Assembly (NCBI RefSeq): GCF_900113525.1
Contig: NZ_FOPP01000003.1
Coordinates: 248,001 to 312,000 of the forward strand
DNA from: Pedobacter insulae
GTDB taxonomy: Bacteria > Bacteroidota > Bacteroidia > Sphingobacteriales > Sphingobacteriaceae
Length of the DNA: 64,000 nucleotides
Direction of reading: 5' to 3'
The notes under the pieces were generated by a model that saw only the letters and a program-made list of their open reading frames with translations, was not told the DNA's origin and did not search any database. Positions within the stretch are counted from its first letter, which is position 1. Every line of letters starts with the position of its first letter. A program made the position numbers and the translations under genes. Shown here piece by piece: positions 9,634 through 17,659 of this stretch.

Positions 9634-11019
9634 ATGAAATTAAAACATTATTATTTTGCCCTTCTGATCTCATTTTTTACTTTTTCCGCCTTGGCTCAAC
9701 AGCCAGTAGAAATAACTGGAACACTCGTAAAGAAAAGAATTATTCCTGTAAAACTATTTAAAGTTCATGAAGGAAAAGCAGTAGAACTAGCGAGCACTGC
9801 ACCCACCACTAACGGCAAATTTGGCTTTATATTTTATCCAGAATATGAAGGCTTATACGTATTAGGGACTGGAACGGTTGGAAGTCCGAATGACAATTAT
9901 AAATTTTATTTTAAAGGAGGTGAAAAACTAGCTGTAAACCTATTGGATTCGAGCTATGTATTAACTGGAAAATTAAACTCTAAAGAAAATATTGTTTTAA
10001 CACAATGGCATGATTTAGTTTTCCCTTTAGAAATGAAAGCTGTTAATTTTATGAAAGTACAAAGTACATTTGTTGACTATTTCCCATTACAAGAAGAAAT
10101 TGTGGCAAAAGCTAAGACTTTCCTGAACGGTAAAGCAACTGGAAATACAAAATTTGATGCAAATATGAGAAAATACATAGCTTGGGATTTAGCAAGCTAT
10201 GCAACGAATTTCATCAATACTCCTCGCTCAGCACATCCTGCAGTAGAAGAATATAGTCCATTTTATGCAACATTGAAGGCAGAAGATTTTGCTAAAAACA
10301 CAACAGATGTTTATGCAAATCCTTGGGGAAATAGAACGCTAAGCGGTTTAATGAGCTTAAATCTAAGACAGGGAGGTTTTAAATTTGAACCCGGTTTAGC
10401 AGGTTTAAAGAACAATTTAGCCTTTGTTCCTAACGATACTTTAAAAGGTGATTTAGTTTTAGATAATGCAGCGCGTTACAAAACCTACGCAGATTATAAA
10501 ACATTAATGGATGCCTACGGAAAGTATGTCATAACCGCTGGTCAGAAGAAAAGAAGTTTAGACATCCTTACTCCTTTATTAACATTAAAAACAGGCGAAA
10601 ATGCACTTGCATTCTCTTATCCAGATAAAGATGGAAAAACCGTTACCATGGCTAGTCTAAAAGGAAAAGTTGTACTAGTAGATGTTTGGGCTACTTGGTG
10701 CGGGCCATGTAAAGTAGAAATTCCTCACCTTAAAAAATTAGAAGAGGAAATGAAAGGGAAAGATGTAGCTATTATTAGCTTAAGTACTGATGCAGTTACC
10801 GACAAAGAGAAGTGGTTAAAAATGATTAAGGATGAAAATTTAGGTGGTATCCAATTATTCGCTGGCGGACCAGGCAATGAATTTTCACAGTATTATAAAG
10901 TAAATACCATTCCTCGTTTCTTAGTGTTTGATAAACAAGGTAAAATAGTAACTGTCGATTCACCACGCCCTTCTAACCCTGAGTTAAAAGCTTTGCTAGA
11001 AAAAGAGTTAGCAAAATAA
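9634..11019 (+). CDS. TlpA-family thiol-disulfide oxidoreductase
   Basis: This is a 461-residue exported protein with a signal peptide ending near ALAQ (about residue 22). The N-terminal part is a DUF4369-like beta domain, the middle is helical, and the C-terminal thioredoxin-fold domain (about 325-461) carries TWCGPCKVEIPHL with the WCGPC redox site near residues 355-359 and a cis-proline loop at NTIPRFLVFD. Family members reduce or isomerise disulfides in periplasmic proteins. It is the last gene before a strong hairpin at 11026-11049, so it probably closes the SusCD transcript. What it serves is unknown; a role in maturing the neighbouring exported proteins is inference. Confidence 0.9.
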   Translation: MKLKHYYFALLISFFTFSALAQQPVEITGTLVKKRIIPVKLFKVHEGKAVELASTAPTTNGKFGFIFYPEYEGLYVLGTGTVGSPNDNYKFYFKGGEKLAVNLLDSSYVLTGKLNSKENIVLTQWHDLVFPLEMKAVNFMKVQSTFVDYFPLQEEIVAKAKTFLNGKATGNTKFDANMRKYIAWDLASYATNFINTPRSAHPAVEEYSPFYATLKAEDFAKNTTDVYANPWGNRTLSGLMSLNLRQGGFKFEPGLAGLKNNLAFVPNDTLKGDLVLDNAARYKTYADYKTLMDAYGKYVITAGQKKRSLDILTPLLTLKTGENALAFSYPDKDGKTVTMASLKGKVVLVDVWATWCGPCKVEIPHLKKLEEEMKGKDVAIISLSTDAVTDKEKWLKMIKDENLGGIQLFAGGPGNEFSQYYKVNTIPRFLVFDKQGKIVTVDSPRPSNPELKALLEKELAK

Positions 11020-11025
11020 TCAAAC

Positions 11026-11049
11026 AGGCTTGCCTTTTTAGGCAAGCCT
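11026..11049 (+). terminator. Strong hairpin after first TlpA-family gene
   Basis: A perfect 10-base stem, AGGCTTGCCT (11026-11035) and AGGCAAGCCT (11040-11049), closes a TTTT loop. It begins 7 bases after the stop codon at 11019. The downstream tract is T-containing but short (TAATTTAAAGTTT). It probably terminates or trims the SusCD operon transcript. The next gene starts only 14 bases later. Confidence 0.75.
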
Positions 11050-11062
11050 TAATTTAAAGTTT

Positions 11063-12253
11063 ATGCTAAAAATTAAACAAATAATGCTTTCAAGCATTGT
11101 AATGGTTTGCTTATTGCCAAAAATTTATGCGCAAACTGATAGCATTACGATTAGTGGAAAACTAAATGGGCTAGCAAACAAAGGAGTTTACATTGCTTTC
11201 GCGGATGATGAAGGCAAAACCAAAAGCTACAAAACAATGGCAATGAATGATGTCTTTTCTTTCAAAGTTCCAAAATTGAAAAGCCCTGCCACGGCACGTT
11301 TTGATGTTAGTTTTAATAGAAGTTTATCAGCAACAGTGAATGGAAGCTCAATTGGCAACCCTGCTCCTCCGTTAGATTTATTCGTTTATAATAGGGACAT
11401 CAGAATAGTTGGCGAGGCTTCGTTAGTACAACTAGCTATGGTAACTGGTGATGATGAAAACAACTCATTCAATGTTTACAAACAGCAGATCAAAGCGGAT
11501 GAACAACGGGTTCATGAAATTACTATTGCCATATTTAATTCGAAATATCATGATAAACCTTTATCCGGAGATGCAAATGCATTGCAGGAAGAGGCCACTG
11601 CTGCTCGTTTTCGCACCTATCAAAAACAAAAAGACTTTGTAACAGACCATCCCGGTGCTTTTGCATCAGTTTTTTTAATGAGTAGGTTACAAAATCTATA
11701 TAATGCCAACGATTACACAAAAGTGTGGAACAGCATGTCGGATAAGTATAAAAATCATCCGGCAGCAAAAGGAATTAATGCCTATATCGCAAAAATAAGC
11801 AACACATTGGCAGGCGCCACTGCAGCCGCATTTGAGAGGAAAGACAAAGACGGTAAGGTAGTTAATCTAAATACTTTTAAAGGGAAAACCATTTTACTTG
11901 ATTTTTGGGGTAGCTGGTGTGCTCCGTGCAGGGCAAGCCACCCGCACCTAAAAACATTATACGACAAGTATAAAGGTAAAGGTTTTGAAATTATTGCCAT
12001 CGCCCAAGAACGTGGTAAAACTATCGAAGAATCGCAAGCCAGTTGGCTTAAAGCAATTGCTGATGATGGAATTAACTGGGTCCATATTTTAAATCAAGAT
12101 GGGATTGAAAAGCAAGACATTGTAAAGAGTTATCAGGTAACTGCGTTTCCCACTAAAATTTTGGTAGATCAAAATGGAAAAGTCATTCTTCGAGTTACTG
12201 CATCCGCTACAGATGACATTGACAAAGAGTTACAGAAAATTTATGGGTTTTAA
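11063..12253 (+). CDS. TlpA-family thiol-disulfide oxidoreductase (second copy)
   Basis: This 396-residue protein has a signal peptide ending near KIYAQ (about residue 24), an N-terminal DUF4369-like domain (ITISGKLNGLANKGVYIAF), a helical linker and a C-terminal thioredoxin fold (about 255-396). The redox site is SWCAPCRASHPHL (WCAPC near residues 283-287), with the cis-proline loop at TAFPTKILVD. It shares domain order with the preceding TlpA-family protein but differs in sequence, so it is a paralogue and not a recent duplicate. It lies after a hairpin and before a large palindromic repeat, so it may be transcribed by read-through or from its own promoter. Confidence 0.9.
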   Translation: MLKIKQIMLSSIVMVCLLPKIYAQTDSITISGKLNGLANKGVYIAFADDEGKTKSYKTMAMNDVFSFKVPKLKSPATARFDVSFNRSLSATVNGSSIGNPAPPLDLFVYNRDIRIVGEASLVQLAMVTGDDENNSFNVYKQQIKADEQRVHEITIAIFNSKYHDKPLSGDANALQEEATAARFRTYQKQKDFVTDHPGAFASVFLMSRLQNLYNANDYTKVWNSMSDKYKNHPAAKGINAYIAKISNTLAGATAAAFERKDKDGKVVNLNTFKGKTILLDFWGSWCAPCRASHPHLKTLYDKYKGKGFEIIAIAQERGKTIEESQASWLKAIADDGINWVHILNQDGIEKQDIVKSYQVTAFPTKILVDQNGKVILRVTASATDDIDKELQKIYGF

Positions 12254-12255
12254 CC

Positions 12256-12377
12256 CCGTCATTGCGAGCGTAGCATCCTTGCGCGCGTAGCATCCTTGCG
12301 AGCGCAGCATCCTTGCGAGCGCAGCGAAGCAATCTCATTCCAGCGTCCAGATTGCTTCGCTGCGCTCGCAATGACGG
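12256..12377. repeat. Expanded palindromic repeat (GTCATTGCGAG family), full copy
   Basis: The outer arms are a perfect 15-base inverted repeat at 12256-12270 and 12363-12377. The inner arms are a perfect 21-base inverted repeat at 12315-12335 and 12349-12369 around a 13-base loop. The left arm holds three tandem 17-base units at 12272-12288, 12289-12305 and 12306-12322, each starting AGCATCCTTGCG. Compared with the unexpanded arm at 61754-61783, these units look like a local expansion. The element is much more GC-rich than its surroundings. It is one of five related sites in the window. Confidence 0.85.
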
Positions 12378-12435
12378 AATGTGGGCAATGACGGATTAGC
12401 AATAACCTCCACAAAACAACATTAACAGACAACCA

Positions 12436-13929
12436 ATGAACAAAATAATCATATTTATCCTACTAAGTACTTACTTAAATGCTGCTGCACAACAAGAGAG
12501 CAAGCAATTGGTAACAAAGCTAAATGTGGCTTTTCAGCAAAAGAAACTCGACCCAGTTAAAGAAAGTTTAGACACCAACTTCTCTATCGGAGCTTACACT
12601 AACAGATCGGCAATAGGAATGCTCCAAACCCTATCACAGCGCTATGCGTGCGATTCGATTGTCTTCAAAAAAGAAACCCAGGTTTTAGACAAAAAAAAGA
12701 TGGAAGTTACCTTCTACCCTACTGGAAAGCCGGCAATAACAAGTGCTATTTACACTAAAGAGAATAAAATATTATATGTCGATTTATTTGATCAACTGTA
12801 TGGAATGAACCGTTATAAACCCTCGCAACTAAGGGCTAAAATCCCATTTGAGGTAATTGATAATGCCATTGTACTAACTTTGAAGTTGAATAATTCTCCC
12901 CGTCCGCTTAAATTTTTATTTGATACCGGTGCCGATGGCATGGCAATTAGCGAGGCATTGGCAGATACTTTAGGCTTGAAGACAACAAGGAAACAAAATG
13001 CCTCAGTGGTGGGAGGATCGATGCAGATCTCCATTTCAGAGAAAAATGATGTACACTTAGACACATTTGTTCTTAAAAACCAAAGCATAGCCTTATTTAA
13101 GGACCTGCACAAAGGTACTGATGGCCTAATTGGGAACACGATGACCAAACAATACATCACTAAAGTAGATTTCGACAAAAAGGAACTGTCCCTTTATGAT
13201 TTTGGCACCTACACCTATGAAACTTCCGGGAACTCCATTCCCATTACCACGCCAAATGGATTATTCATTATCCCTGGTGCTGTTGCGGTAACGCCAAACC
13301 AAGTCAACGCTGGAGAATTCGTTTTTGATACAGGAGCTTCCTATAGTTTAATTTGCTTTAGGCCATTTGTAAAAAAGCACAAGCTTTTAGTAAGTGGCTT
13401 TAAATCCGATTATCATGGCACCACTACCAGCATGGGGATGAGCACACCCACTTATAGCGGTAAGGCTAGCTCTTTCACTTTTGCCAATATGCCCAGTGTT
13501 ACCGACTTCCCTATTACTTTAATGGCAGGAGGCGGGCAAAGCGAAACCTGGAATCCGGGGTTTGATGGTTCCATCGGTATCAGGTTAATCAGCAGGTATA
13601 ATTTTACGATTAACCTGCAAGAAAAAGAGATTCACTTGGCCCCGAATAAGAGTTTTAATAATCCTAATGATTTTGTACTGGGTGGCTATTTATTCGGTTT
13701 CGACTTAACTGGCAACTTAAAAATAATCAGTCAGGTAAGCAACTTTGGCGGAACGGAAACACTTAAGGCGGGAATGCAAATAACCGCTATTAATGGGGTC
13801 TCTAAAGATACGTTGTTAAAAGATGCTAAAAAATTGCATGGTATAACAGCCTTACCTGCCGGGTCGGTAATTAAACTAGAGTACTTACAAGGTAATATTA
13901 AACAAAGCACTACCCTAACCAAATCTTAA
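12436..13929 (+). CDS. Retropepsin-like aspartyl protease family protein with PDZ domain
   Basis: This 497-residue exported protein has a signal peptide ending near LNAAAQ. It contains two aspartyl-protease-like halves, each with an intact DTG motif: FLFDTGADGMAIS (about residue 165) and FVFDTGASYSLIC (about residue 298). An N-terminal DUF4440-like segment of about 100 residues precedes them. The C-terminal 80 residues resemble a PDZ domain (LKAGMQITAINGVS). Two DTG motifs in one chain suggest a pseudo-dimeric pepsin-like active site. The protein probably acts in the periplasm or on the surface. It sits 2 bases before the next gene, with which it is likely co-translated. The substrate is unknown. 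Confidence 0.82.
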   Translation: MNKIIIFILLSTYLNAAAQQESKQLVTKLNVAFQQKKLDPVKESLDTNFSIGAYTNRSAIGMLQTLSQRYACDSIVFKKETQVLDKKKMEVTFYPTGKPAITSAIYTKENKILYVDLFDQLYGMNRYKPSQLRAKIPFEVIDNAIVLTLKLNNSPRPLKFLFDTGADGMAISEALADTLGLKTTRKQNASVVGGSMQISISEKNDVHLDTFVLKNQSIALFKDLHKGTDGLIGNTMTKQYITKVDFDKKELSLYDFGTYTYETSGNSIPITTPNGLFIIPGAVAVTPNQVNAGEFVFDTGASYSLICFRPFVKKHKLLVSGFKSDYHGTTTSMGMSTPTYSGKASSFTFANMPSVTDFPITLMAGGGQSETWNPGFDGSIGIRLISRYNFTINLQEKEIHLAPNKSFNNPNDFVLGGYLFGFDLTGNLKIISQVSNFGGTETLKAGMQITAINGVSKDTLLKDAKKLHGITALPAGSVIKLEYLQGNIKQSTTLTKS

Positions 13930-13931
13930 AT

Positions 13932-15077
13932 ATGAACAAAAAAATAACCTTACTCGTTTTACTGGTCTTTAGCTTAACGGTTAGTTATGCTCAAAATTCG
14001 CCTTCGTTAGCTCAAGCGCTTACCAAGGCAAAAAAAGAAAACAAACTAGTTTTTATCGATTGCTACTTTACAGGATGTATTCCCTGTGAGCAAATGGACA
14101 AAGATGTGTTCCCAAATGCAGCAGTGGGCAAAGCATTAGAAAGGGATTTTATTACTTTAAAAGTTAATGTGTTTACAGAAAAACTAGGTGATACCTTAAA
14201 AGTTCAACATATTTTAAATGGTTTTCCAACTTTTTTAGTGTTAAATGGAGATGGCAAACTATTGGTTAATACCTCGGGGTACCAAGACCCAGGAGATTTG
14301 ATCCAACTTTTAAATGATGCAAAAGCTAAATATAAAAAAGGAGCTTATTTAAGCGGTTATGCTGCCCAGTATAATGACCGGCATTATCCGACCATTTATA
14401 CCGAATTTGCTAAAACCAGAAAAGGATTAACTAAAGAAACTTTAGCGACTTATAGCGCTTCAGTAAAAGATTTCAAGGCCAACTATGCGCTCTTACCATT
14501 TTTAATTGCCCGAACAACCAACGAGCAGGTAAGTAGCGAAATTTTGAGAGATTATGCAGGTTATGCCGCAGTATATGGCGTAGAGGTTTTGCAACCGGTA
14601 ATTGATCGCATTCTTCAACAAGCAGTAGATCGCAGTTTAAAAGCAACCAGCTCGGAGGCGGAATTTGAAAATTTCTTAACTGAGAAAGCGAGGCTGTTTA
14701 CCTCGAAAGAATGGAAAGTTAGTCTGCAAACAATTGGCGAACGATATTTTTTAGGCCTAAAGAAAGATACAACAGGCTATTTAAAGTTTCGCGTTAAAAA
14801 TCCAACTATCAACAACTTCCACTTAACGGCACTGTACAATAACATGTTGGTTAAAAAACAGCTTAACTCCGAAAGGTTAGCATTATTTGCTGCATGGGCT
14901 AATGGTGCCGTTACGCCAAATACTACAATGGAAATAATTAAAGCGGCGGCAAACATTAGCAAGGCCGCTGGAAGTTTAGCCGACCATAAGAAATTCTTAC
15001 AAATGGCGATAGATAAGGCTAAGAAATATCAAATGCCTTATGCTGAGTTAGAAGCTCAATTAAATAAAGCCTCTTAA
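13932..15077 (+). CDS. Thioredoxin-family protein with GCIPC site
   Basis: This 381-residue protein has a signal peptide ending near SYAQ (about residue 20). A thioredoxin-like domain (about 22-135) contains KENKLVFIDCYFTGCIPCEQ, with a Cys49-x-x-Cys52 pair and a following MDKDVF typical of the thioredoxin_7/DUF255-like group; GFPTFLVLNGDG gives the cis-proline loop. The usual Trp before the first Cys is replaced (TGCIPC). The C-terminal 240 residues are helical and not recognised. It starts 2 bases after the aspartyl protease gene and ends at a hairpin that faces the convergent anti-sigma gene. A periplasmic thiol role is likely. Confidence 0.85.
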   Translation: MNKKITLLVLLVFSLTVSYAQNSPSLAQALTKAKKENKLVFIDCYFTGCIPCEQMDKDVFPNAAVGKALERDFITLKVNVFTEKLGDTLKVQHILNGFPTFLVLNGDGKLLVNTSGYQDPGDLIQLLNDAKAKYKKGAYLSGYAAQYNDRHYPTIYTEFAKTRKGLTKETLATYSASVKDFKANYALLPFLIARTTNEQVSSEILRDYAGYAAVYGVEVLQPVIDRILQQAVDRSLKATSSEAEFENFLTEKARLFTSKEWKVSLQTIGERYFLGLKKDTTGYLKFRVKNPTINNFHLTALYNNMLVKKQLNSERLALFAAWANGAVTPNTTMEIIKAAANISKAAGSLADHKKFLQMAIDKAKKYQMPYAELEAQLNKAS

Positions 15078-15118
15078 AACACATGCAATAAATTTAATAA
15101 ATAGTTAGTTTGGAAAAT

Positions 15119-15142
15119 GCTTACCTGGATGGGTAAGCTTTT
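15119..15142. terminator. Bidirectional terminator between convergent genes
   Basis: The stem GCTTACC (15119-15125) and GGTAAGC (15132-15138) is perfect, with a 6-base loop. It is flanked by an A run on the left (15114-15117) and TTTT on the right (15139-15142), so it can stop transcription from both sides. It lies between the + strand thioredoxin-like gene and the minus strand anti-sigma-like gene. Confidence 0.8.
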
Positions 15143-15146
15143 CTAT

Positions 15147-15866
15147 TTACAGCTCTCCCAACAGATCTTGTGCCTGCTGATAGCGTGTTGTTCCCTCAGG
15201 TATTTTCGTTAACCAAGCTTTACAATCAGCTTTATTGTTTTCTTTCAAATAACCTAATGCAATGGCATACGCCGCATCATATTTAAATACCGATTCTCCA
15301 TCGTAAATTGGGGTAAGTACTTCTCTAGATTGTTCGACTTCGTTTGTTTTTAATAGGGAAAGGCCATAATAGTAACCGATCATTGCGTTGGTTTTTTGCT
15401 TGGCATATAGTTTTTGGAGCATAGCTTTAGCAGCGGCATAATTTTTTGCATTGTACAAAGCCGCAGCGTTTACTAAATCACCTGCTTCCGTCGCTCCTCT
15501 TTCGGTTACGAGCATATCGCTGTGATCGTTATAAGTGTTATACAGACTATTATTCCATGGTGCCCAAATAAACAAACCAATTACCAACACAGCCGCAACG
15601 GCACCCAACCATTTAATTGTAGGTTTAAAAGAAACAACCTTGGTTTCCTCACCAAAGTATTGCTTATTAAGGCCTTTTAAAGTATGTTCCAACTCTTCAT
15701 TATCACTCAACTTCATCTTCAAGCTTTGATGAATATCTTTATAATTGCTTAAATTTTGTTGGAGCTCAGCATCATCGGCTAAACGTGATTCAAAATCAGC
15801 AACTTCAGCATCATCCATATCTCCCTCAACGTAGCGTGCAACCCATAAGATTTTGTCTTCAGTCAT
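15147..15866 (-). CDS. Membrane anti-sigma-like protein with TPR-like C-terminal domain
   Basis: This 239-residue protein has an N-terminal cytoplasmic part of about 80 residues (ILWVARYVEGDMDDAEVADF), which resembles anti-sigma factor heads but lacks the zinc HxxxCxxC motif. One transmembrane helix (about 85-102, LGAVAAVLVIGLFIW) is followed by a C-terminal region with TPR-like helical pairs (NAKNYAAAKAMLQKLY, then YYYGLSLLKTNEVEQSREVL). Its start codon overlaps the end of the sigma factor gene by 8 bases (ATGACTGA), which is strong evidence for coupled translation. It is probably the cognate anti-sigma factor, with the TPR part sensing a periplasmic partner. That partner is unknown. Confidence 0.8.
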   Translation of the reverse strand: MTEDKILWVARYVEGDMDDAEVADFESRLADDAELQQNLSNYKDIHQSLKMKLSDNEELEHTLKGLNKQYFGEETKVVSFKPTIKWLGAVAAVLVIGLFIWAPWNNSLYNTYNDHSDMLVTERGATEAGDLVNAAALYNAKNYAAAKAMLQKLYAKQKTNAMIGYYYGLSLLKTNEVEQSREVLTPIYDGESVFKYDAAYAIALGYLKENNKADCKAWLTKIPEGTTRYQQAQDLLGEL

Positions 15867-16431
15867 TATTTCTATCTTTTAAATGAATTAATTTAACTAG
15901 GCTTGCCATACATTCTGATTTTTTCTTTCTTAAATAACCATAGGTTACACCCAAAGCTTCCGCTACCTTTTCTTGTGCATCGCCCTGCATGCTCCATTTA
16001 ATGATTTCCTTGCAGCGTCCCCCCAATTTCTCAAAGGCTCTTAAAAATAAATCGGCCTGTGCCGCCTGTTCTTCCAACTGCTCGGCTTGTTCAAATGTAT
16101 CCTCGCCAATTAGTAATAAATCATCTTCACTATTTGTTACCTGTAAAACAGATTTTTTCTTTAAAGCATTTAGCCATTTTCGCTTGCATACCAATAATAA
16201 GAAGGGCTCAAAAGGACAAGTAAGTTGAAGGTCTTTAAATTTTGCCTGATTATAGATATCAACTAAAGCTTCCTGAAAAATATCTTCCGCATCGTTCGTC
16301 GTACCATTATTAAAAACAACAAAGGATTTTACCTTGCCTGCACATTTTTGATAGATCTCATTAATAAGTCCAGCGTCATTATTAATTAAAGCAATTAAAT
16401 AACGTTGATCAGCATGCACGGGTTTTGCCAT
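15859..16431 (-). CDS. ECF-like sigma-70 family RNA polymerase sigma factor
   Basis: The ATG at 16431 gives a 190-residue protein; the frame remains open further upstream, but that extension is hydrophobic and unlike the family. Region 2 is seen as NDAEDIFQEALVDIYNQ and region 4 near the C-terminus as KVAEALGVTYGYLRKKKSEC, with KLGGRCKEIIKW before it. It is shorter and more divergent than RpoE but has the layout of an extracytoplasmic-function sigma factor. The downstream gene for a membrane anti-sigma-like protein overlaps it by 8 bases. A lipoprotein gene diverges from it 146 bases away. Its likely targets are itself and the divergent genes, which is inference. Confidence 0.88.
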   Translation of the reverse strand: MAKPVHADQRYLIALINNDAGLINEIYQKCAGKVKSFVVFNNGTTNDAEDIFQEALVDIYNQAKFKDLQLTCPFEPFLLLVCKRKWLNALKKKSVLQVTNSEDDLLLIGEDTFEQAEQLEEQAAQADLFLRAFEKLGGRCKEIIKWSMQGDAQEKVAEALGVTYGYLRKKKSECMASLVKLIHLKDRNND

Positions 16432-16577
16432 TAGCGATAGATTTAAGGCTAATTTAAAAAAATTAAAGGATAAGGGGTAACAAATTTTAAGTGTTGCTGA
16501 TATACTATCGAAACCTATGAAATGGCGCACGCTGAAAAGCCCTTAAAAAGAGTAAGCAAAACTTAAAAATAAAAATC

Positions 16578-17549
16578 ATGAAAAAGTTAAATTTAACCTA
16601 TGCTATTGTTGCAATAATAATCTTATTTTCTGCAGCATGTAAAAAAGATGGAACAACCATTATCAATGCTAAATCGGCTAAAGAATTTGCCGCTCTTTAT
16701 GGACCGGGAATTCAAAGCGTAAAAATCAATGGAAGCACTTCAAACACCTTTACATTAAAAGGCGGAACAAAAATCACCATCCCAGCCGGAGCCATTAAAT
16801 TAGGTGGTGTTGCGGTAACGGGCGAAATTAACATCGATGCCATGGAAGTTTTAAATCGAAGCGATGTGTTATTTAGTGGCACCAATACCAACCACATCAG
16901 CGGTGCGCCATTGGCATCAGATGGTTTTATCTATTTGAATGCAAGTGTAAATGGTATAAAAGCAGATCAAGCGTTAAATGCTGCCATAAAAATCTCCATT
17001 CCTGCTAAGAGAACAGGTTTTACACAGATATGGGAAGGGGTAGAAAAAATTGGTGCTGATAATCAGATGGCATGGCAGGCACCTGTGCCCAATGCAGCAG
17101 GTGGAGGGGTACAAATTAAAGGCGAAGTGGATGCAGCGGCTGGTTTATTTACATTCGACATGGGTAACTTAGGTTGGATCAATTGCGATGTATTTTATAG
17201 CTATACCAATCCAAAAACCACCACTCGAATTACCTTGGTAAACAATCCTGGAGCTTTGGCCTCTTTCAGAGCATTTAGCGGCGAAACATTTGTATTCTTT
17301 TGCGCTAAAGGAAGTAATGTTGCAGCGCAGATCTATACTTTAGATGGCCCTAACACAGTGAAAAGTTATGATAACATGATGCCAATTGGTGCAGAAGGCA
17401 AATATTTATCCTTCGCTATTAAAGACGGTAAATATTATTATGCAGAGCTTGAAACTACGATTACTGCCAGTCAACACGTTACTTTAACCTTAGCTGAAAC
17501 CACTGAAGCACAGGTACAGGCAGCAATCAATAGCTTAAACAACTATTAG
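16578..17549 (+). CDS. Lipoprotein with ZU5-like beta domain, function unknown
   Basis: This is a 323-residue predicted lipoprotein with the lipobox FSAAC (Cys21) followed by KKDG. The segment GGTKITIPAGAIKLGG (about residues 60-78) is typical of ZU5-like or related beta-sandwich modules in Bacteroidota surface proteins (a glycine-rich strand, then IPAGA). The rest is beta-rich, with no catalytic motif that I recognise. It is divergent from the sigma factor gene and ends at a clear terminator, so it is probably monocistronic. It may be an outer-membrane or periplasmic component regulated by the adjacent sigma/anti-sigma pair, but this rests on position only. Confidence 0.75.
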   Translation: MKKLNLTYAIVAIIILFSAACKKDGTTIINAKSAKEFAALYGPGIQSVKINGSTSNTFTLKGGTKITIPAGAIKLGGVAVTGEINIDAMEVLNRSDVLFSGTNTNHISGAPLASDGFIYLNASVNGIKADQALNAAIKISIPAKRTGFTQIWEGVEKIGADNQMAWQAPVPNAAGGGVQIKGEVDAAAGLFTFDMGNLGWINCDVFYSYTNPKTTTRITLVNNPGALASFRAFSGETFVFFCAKGSNVAAQIYTLDGPNTVKSYDNMMPIGAEGKYLSFAIKDGKYYYAELETTITASQHVTLTLAETTEAQVQAAINSLNNY

Positions 17550-17600
17550 ACTTACGAAGTTTGCCTTGCGCTTAGCCTTTCTAACTTCGTAACTCGACCA

Positions 17601-17628
17601 GATGAGGCCTAATTGGTCTCATCTTTTT
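17601..17628 (+). terminator. Rho-independent terminator after ZU5-like lipoprotein gene
   Basis: Stem GATGAGGCC (17601-17609) and GGTCTCATC (17615-17623) has one G-T pair and a 5-base loop, and is followed directly by TTTTT (17624-17628). It lies 51 bases after the lipoprotein stop codon. A second, larger inverted repeat (TTACGAAGTT at 17553-17562, AACTTCGTAA at 17583-17592) precedes it. Confidence 0.85.
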
Positions 17629-17659
17629 CTATTGCAGATAAATTTAGCTAAATTTAATC

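Noticed and set aside
12272..12322. Three tandem 17-base units as a possible CRISPR or satellite array
   Set aside because: Units abut directly with no spacers and lie within the arm of a palindromic repeat, so an expanded palindrome is the better description.
12813..13178. Antisense open frame of 121 codons in the aspartyl protease gene
   Set aside because: It lies fully within a gene with clear DTG motifs and a signal peptide, and its own product shows no family features.
15859..16431. ECF-like sigma factor as the missing partner of the FecR-type protein at 1184-2341
   Set aside because: It is more than 13 kb away, on the other strand and already translationally coupled to its own anti-sigma-like gene.
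16432..16530. N-terminal extension of the sigma factor to 16530
   Set aside because: The added 33 residues are hydrophobic and unlike sigma region 2; the ATG at 16431 gives a typical family start.
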